Positions 60,780 through 64,000 of a stretch of DNA of 64,000 nt are shown here, one piece after another. The stretch comes from Flagellimonas eckloniae (GTDB lineage: Bacteria; Bacteroidota; Bacteroidia; Flavobacteriales; Flavobacteriaceae), in the NCBI RefSeq assembly GCF_001413955.1, contig NZ_LCTZ01000002.1:3024501-3088500 (forward strand), given 5' to 3'. The translations under genes and the position numbers were made by a program. A model generated the notes under the pieces. That model searched no databases. It was not told where the DNA came from and saw only the letters and a list, made by a program, of their open reading frames with translations. How positions within the stretch are numbered: position 1 is the first letter of the stretch; each line of letters opens with the position of its first letter.

Positions 60780-62339
60780 TTATAATCCGTCAATTTGTGA
60801 TAAAACACCACCGCTTCGGTCAATTTCTGTTTGTGGTAATGGGAAAATACCATTGGCAGTCTGAGTGTCCCAGGTATTTTCTATTTCTGCTGTGTCTAAG
60901 GCGTCAAACGTCTCTTGTGCAATACCCCATCGTACTAAATCAAAATATCGATGACCTTCAAAAGCCAATTCCAATCTTCTTTCCAAACGAAGTGCATCTG
61001 TAAGGTCGGCTGTACTTAAACCAGCTGGAACTGCTGTAGCAGCTGGGAATGATCTTAAGCGTACTTCATTTATCAATTGGGTGGCTAATGTTGGATCTGA
61101 CTCAATCAAAGTTTCTGCATACATTAATATTAGGTCTGCAAATCTGAAAATCCGTTCATTGTTATAGTCAACAACAAAATTGAGTGGAGCCATTTTGGCA
61201 ATATTTTCACCTCTATATTTTTTAATCAAATAGCCTGTAGAACCTGTCTCAGCAGTTATATCTCCAAGAACAAAATCAAATCCAAAGCCATAATAAGTGT
61301 CTCCTTCTCTATATATATTGGTTGACAATCTAGGATCATCTGGATCAGAGCTGTTTACGTAATCTACACTTGGTTCATATAAAGACCCATTGGAGGTATC
61401 TTGATCTGCTCCTCTATGATATCCTTGTGATGCCTTAAAGTTTTCAGTATGGAAATCATCTAATACCCAACCATTATCATCAGAGTTAGAGGCAAATTGT
61501 ATTTCAAAAATCGATTCCTGATTGTTTTCAAAATCATAATCAAAAACAGATGCATAATCAGCCATTAAGGAATAAGGACCATTATCATACACATCTTGAA
61601 AAAATGGCTGCGCAGCGGATAAATCACCATTATACAAATGTGTTTTCCCCAAATATGCTGTAGCGGCCCATGCTGTTGCTCTCCCTGTGTTTTGGCTATC
61701 CCAAGATTCTGGCAGGTTGTCTGCTGCAAATTGAAAATCTGCTAAAATTGCAGAGATTGTCTCTGCTGGTGTAGAATTTGGTAATGCTGCATTATTAAGG
61801 TCATCTACAACTGCTAGTGAAAGCGGTGCATAACCTCCCCATATTTTGAAACTTTGAAAATGAAACCATGCCCTTAAAAATTTTGCTTCAGCCTCATATT
61901 GTGTTTTTTCCTCAGCTGTGAGCTCATTCTCATCCTCTAGTTTTTGAAGAACTTTGTTTGCTCTATGAACACCTTGGTATACAATGGTATAAATGAATGG
62001 AAAAGCGGTCGTTGTTGGAAAGACACGAAAATTGCTATAGTTCAACAAATCAATATTAAAAGGATCTGATGTAACATTATCCTCGGTCATTATTGTAAGT
62101 TTCCACCATTCATTTACCGCGAACAAGTTTTCTGCAGTTGTCGCATATAAACTTTGCATAGAGGAATAGGATGCAAGGGTAGCTCCCTTAAAATCATTTT
62201 CCGTGTTAAAAAAGTTTTCTTCAATTACGGCATCCAGTGGCTGTAAATCCAAGTCGTTACACTCCGTAAAAAGAAGCAGTGTAAACAGGGACAAGCCATA
62301 AACCCTAAACCGCCCTGAAATAAAATTTATAATTTTCAT
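60780..62339 (-). CDS. SusD/RagB-family glycan-binding lipoprotein
   Basis: 519 residues with a signal peptide ending at Cys27 (FTECNDL). The mature start LDLQPLDAVIEENFFNTENDF is the usual SusD-like opening; four TPR-like helices follow, e.g. NKVLQKLEDENELTAEEK and QYEAEAKFLRAWFHFQ, with the family-typical FLRA. The C-terminus has RRLELAFEGHRYFDLVRWG, the RagB/SusD hallmark. It forms the lid on the SusC pore and captures oligosaccharide or peptide. It follows susC by 21 bp. Confidence 0.95.
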   Translation of the reverse strand: MKIINFISGRFRVYGLSLFTLLLFTECNDLDLQPLDAVIEENFFNTENDFKGATLASYSSMQSLYATTAENLFAVNEWWKLTIMTEDNVTSDPFNIDLLNYSNFRVFPTTTAFPFIYTIVYQGVHRANKVLQKLEDENELTAEEKTQYEAEAKFLRAWFHFQSFKIWGGYAPLSLAVVDDLNNAALPNSTPAETISAILADFQFAADNLPESWDSQNTGRATAWAATAYLGKTHLYNGDLSAAQPFFQDVYDNGPYSLMADYASVFDYDFENNQESIFEIQFASNSDDNGWVLDDFHTENFKASQGYHRGADQDTSNGSLYEPSVDYVNSSDPDDPRLSTNIYREGDTYYGFGFDFVLGDITAETGSTGYLIKKYRGENIAKMAPLNFVVDYNNERIFRFADLILMYAETLIESDPTLATQLINEVRLRSFPAATAVPAGLSTADLTDALRLERRLELAFEGHRYFDLVRWGIAQETFDALDTAEIENTWDTQTANGIFPLPQTEIDRSGGVLSQIDGL

Positions 62340-62360
62340 ATTACTATTTTTTTGAGTTAG

Positions 62361-64000
62361 TTAAAAAGTTATCCTTGCGCCTAATTGAACTGTTGTTGGA
62401 GCAGGAGGTGCATATCCATCATCAATACCGGTAGACAATGTATTTTCTCCTTTTTGAAAGCTGAATGCTCTGGTAACCTCAGGATCTAGACCTGAATACT
62501 TAGTGAATACTGCAATATTTTGCGCTCCTAGATATAGTCTAGCATTGGAAATAAATCCATTGGATATTTTGGTAAGCCATTCGCTATCAAAGTTATACCC
62601 TATTTGTATATTTTTTAGACGAGTATAAGCCCCACTTTCTACCCAACGATCTGAAAAACGGGCATTGTTATTGGCATTTGAAGGATCTAACCTTGGGAAG
62701 GAGTTGCTTGTGCCTTCCCCAGTCCATCTATTTAAAATACTAGTAGTAGCATTTCCTTGACCTAACATAGTCTCAAAATTTTGTCTAGTTTGATTATAGA
62801 TTTCATTTCCGCCAACACCTTGGAAGAATATTGATGCATCAAAGTTCTTATATCCAGCAGTTAGAGTTAACCCATAATAGTATGTTGGTATTGGACTGCC
62901 AATTTTTGTTCTATCTTCAGGAGTAATTTCCCCATCCCCATTTACATCTACAAAACGAACATCCCCTGCACCAGTGGTTCCAAAGGCCTGCTCGTCTGGT
63001 AATGCTGCTGCTGCTTCCGCATCAGTCTGGTAGAGGCCATCGGTTTGATAACCAAAGAAATGTCCAATAGGCTCACCTACAATGGTTCTACTTACATTAC
63101 TTCCGAAAGCACCTGCTAGGATAATATTGTCGTCCAAATCAAGAACTTCATTTTTAAGTGTTGATAGGTTTGCTGAAATCCCATATTTGAAATCTTCACC
63201 AATAGAATTTGAATAGTTTGCTGAGAACTCCAATCCAGTATTTAATACTTGTCCAAGGTTAACATCGGTGGGTAAAGCAAAACCAGTAACAGTTGGGAAT
63301 GTTACTCCCACTAAAATATCTTTGGTAACCTTTCTGTAATAGTCAATACTCAAATCTAAACTATTATTAAGAACGGTCATATCAATACCAATGTTCGTTT
63401 GATTACTCTTTTCCCATTTCAAATCTTCATTTGCAAAAACAATTGAAGTAGGTGCAATAGTTACCGTTTGGTCATCACCTATAACATATGCAGGCGTAAA
63501 GATGAGTTGGCTTAAATAAGCAAAATTAGCACCTGTAAATTGATTTCCCGCTTGACCCCATGAGGCTCTGACCTTTAAATTGTCAAGCCATTCGGAATCA
63601 TTTAAAAATGATTCTTCACTAGCTCTCCAACCTAGCGCAAAAGATGGAAAATAATCTGCTCTATTATCTTGTGAGAATCTAGAGGTTTCATCTCGCCTTA
63701 AGTTAACCGTCAATAAATATTTACTGTCATAGTTGTAATTTATTCTCCCTAAATAACCCCGTATTGCCCATTGATCTCCCTCTTCATTGACAGAAGAAGT
63801 TTCACCGGTATTAACGAATAGAACAGAAGAATTTAACAAGTTACCTGCCTGTCCTCTGACTTTGGTAAAAGTAAAATCAGTTTCTTCATGTCCTACCAAG
63901 AATGAAAATGTATGCTTTCCAAAACTAGTATCATAGGTTAAGATATTAGAAATGTTAACCGTTTTTTCTATTGGCCTCTCTTTTACCAATAAACTAGAAA
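62361..64000 (-). CDS. SusC/RagA-family TonB-linked outer-membrane protein (5' end outside window)
   Basis: About 546 C-terminal residues; the frame stays open to the window edge (the TTG at 63987-63989 is internal). Barrel features: FPSFALGWRASEESFLND, NLKVRASWGQAGNQ, EWEKSNQTNIGID-like segment LKWEKSNQTNIGIDM, GDVRFVDVNGDGEITPEDRTKIG with a calcium-like loop, and the final PAPTTVQLGARITF ending in Phe as outer-membrane barrels do. SusC-type proteins, usually about 1000 residues, import oligosaccharides with TonB energy. The signal, plug and carbohydrate-specific N-terminal parts lie outside. Confidence 0.95.
   Translation of the reverse strand, partial: SSLLVKERPIEKTVNISNILTYDTSFGKHTFSFLVGHEETDFTFTKVRGQAGNLLNSSVLFVNTGETSSVNEEGDQWAIRGYLGRINYNYDSKYLLTVNLRRDETSRFSQDNRADYFPSFALGWRASEESFLNDSEWLDNLKVRASWGQAGNQFTGANFAYLSQLIFTPAYVIGDDQTVTIAPTSIVFANEDLKWEKSNQTNIGIDMTVLNNSLDLSIDYYRKVTKDILVGVTFPTVTGFALPTDVNLGQVLNTGLEFSANYSNSIGEDFKYGISANLSTLKNEVLDLDDNIILAGAFGSNVSRTIVGEPIGHFFGYQTDGLYQTDAEAAAALPDEQAFGTTGAGDVRFVDVNGDGEITPEDRTKIGSPIPTYYYGLTLTAGYKNFDASIFFQGVGGNEIYNQTRQNFETMLGQGNATTSILNRWTGEGTSNSFPRLDPSNANNNARFSDRWVESGAYTRLKNIQIGYNFDSEWLTKISNGFISNARLYLGAQNIAVFTKYSGLDPEVTRAFSFQKGENTLSTGIDDGYAPPAPTTVQLGARITF

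Noticed and set aside
63987..63989. TTG as the start of the SusC-like gene
   Set aside because: The frame is open to the window edge and begins mid-barrel, so the gene continues beyond 64000.

Overview
The window looks like chromosome of a marine-type Flavobacteriaceae member (phylum Bacteroidota), in the Muricauda/Flagellimonas/Maribacter neighbourhood. The basis is modest GC content, a SusC/SusD pair, many signal-peptidase-II lipoproteins, CRTAC1-like FG-GAP/ASPIC proteins, TAnnTTTG-type -7 promoter elements, and family-typical gene order (pdxA | ribE; rbfA-FtsX permease | dusB; rnpA-S41 protease). The genus is inference. No rRNA, IS element, prophage or CRISPR array was seen.

Layout. 1-7 kb: partial pdxA, ribE, a NagX/HGSNAT-like acetyltransferase with a sodium:solute symporter, a TauE/SafE exporter and a DUF2961 (GH172-like) lipoprotein. 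7-15 kb: a CAU-anticodon tRNA, methylmalonyl-CoA epimerase, rbfA, an FtsX-type permease, dusB, a TonB-dependent outer-membrane protein and lepA. 14.5-20 kb: a tandem duplication that copied the lepA 3' end and the small lipoprotein gene behind it, then a NarL-type response regulator, a 7TMR-DISM histidine kinase, a secreted barrel-like protein and a third small lipoprotein. 20-31 kb: CPA-type antiporter, an APC permease fused to universal-stress domains, a metallo-beta-lactamase-fold hydrolase, a subtilisin-like lipoprotein, an M1 peptidase, rnpA and an S41 protease. 31-43 kb: housekeeping and stress genes (alpha/beta hydrolases, DinB, AhpD-like, OsmC, four-helix-bundle protein, recJ, MFS, LpxH-like, enoyl-CoA hydratase plus a 37-residue membrane protein, MATE, GNAT, Usp) and tRNA-Ala(GGC).

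43.4-64 kb is the accessory part and resembles a polysaccharide/amino-sugar utilization locus. It holds SusC (partial) and SusD, two very large FG-GAP/ASPIC lipoproteins, a Tat-exported and a lipid-anchored TIM-barrel-like protein that share a WGE motif (the second is DUF4874/DUF4832), an EamA-type transporter, a second NagX-like N-acetyltransferase, an AgaS-type amino-sugar-phosphate deaminase/isomerase with a divergent AgaR-type DeoR regulator, an M20 peptidase and a DUF819 membrane protein. The inferred logic is glycan uptake by SusCD, periplasmic processing by the WGE proteins, N-acetylation by NagX, sugar import by EamA and deamination by AgaS under AgaR control. A perfect 20-bp palindrome with an extra half-site lies in front of the WGE/EamA/NagX operon and is a good operator candidate.
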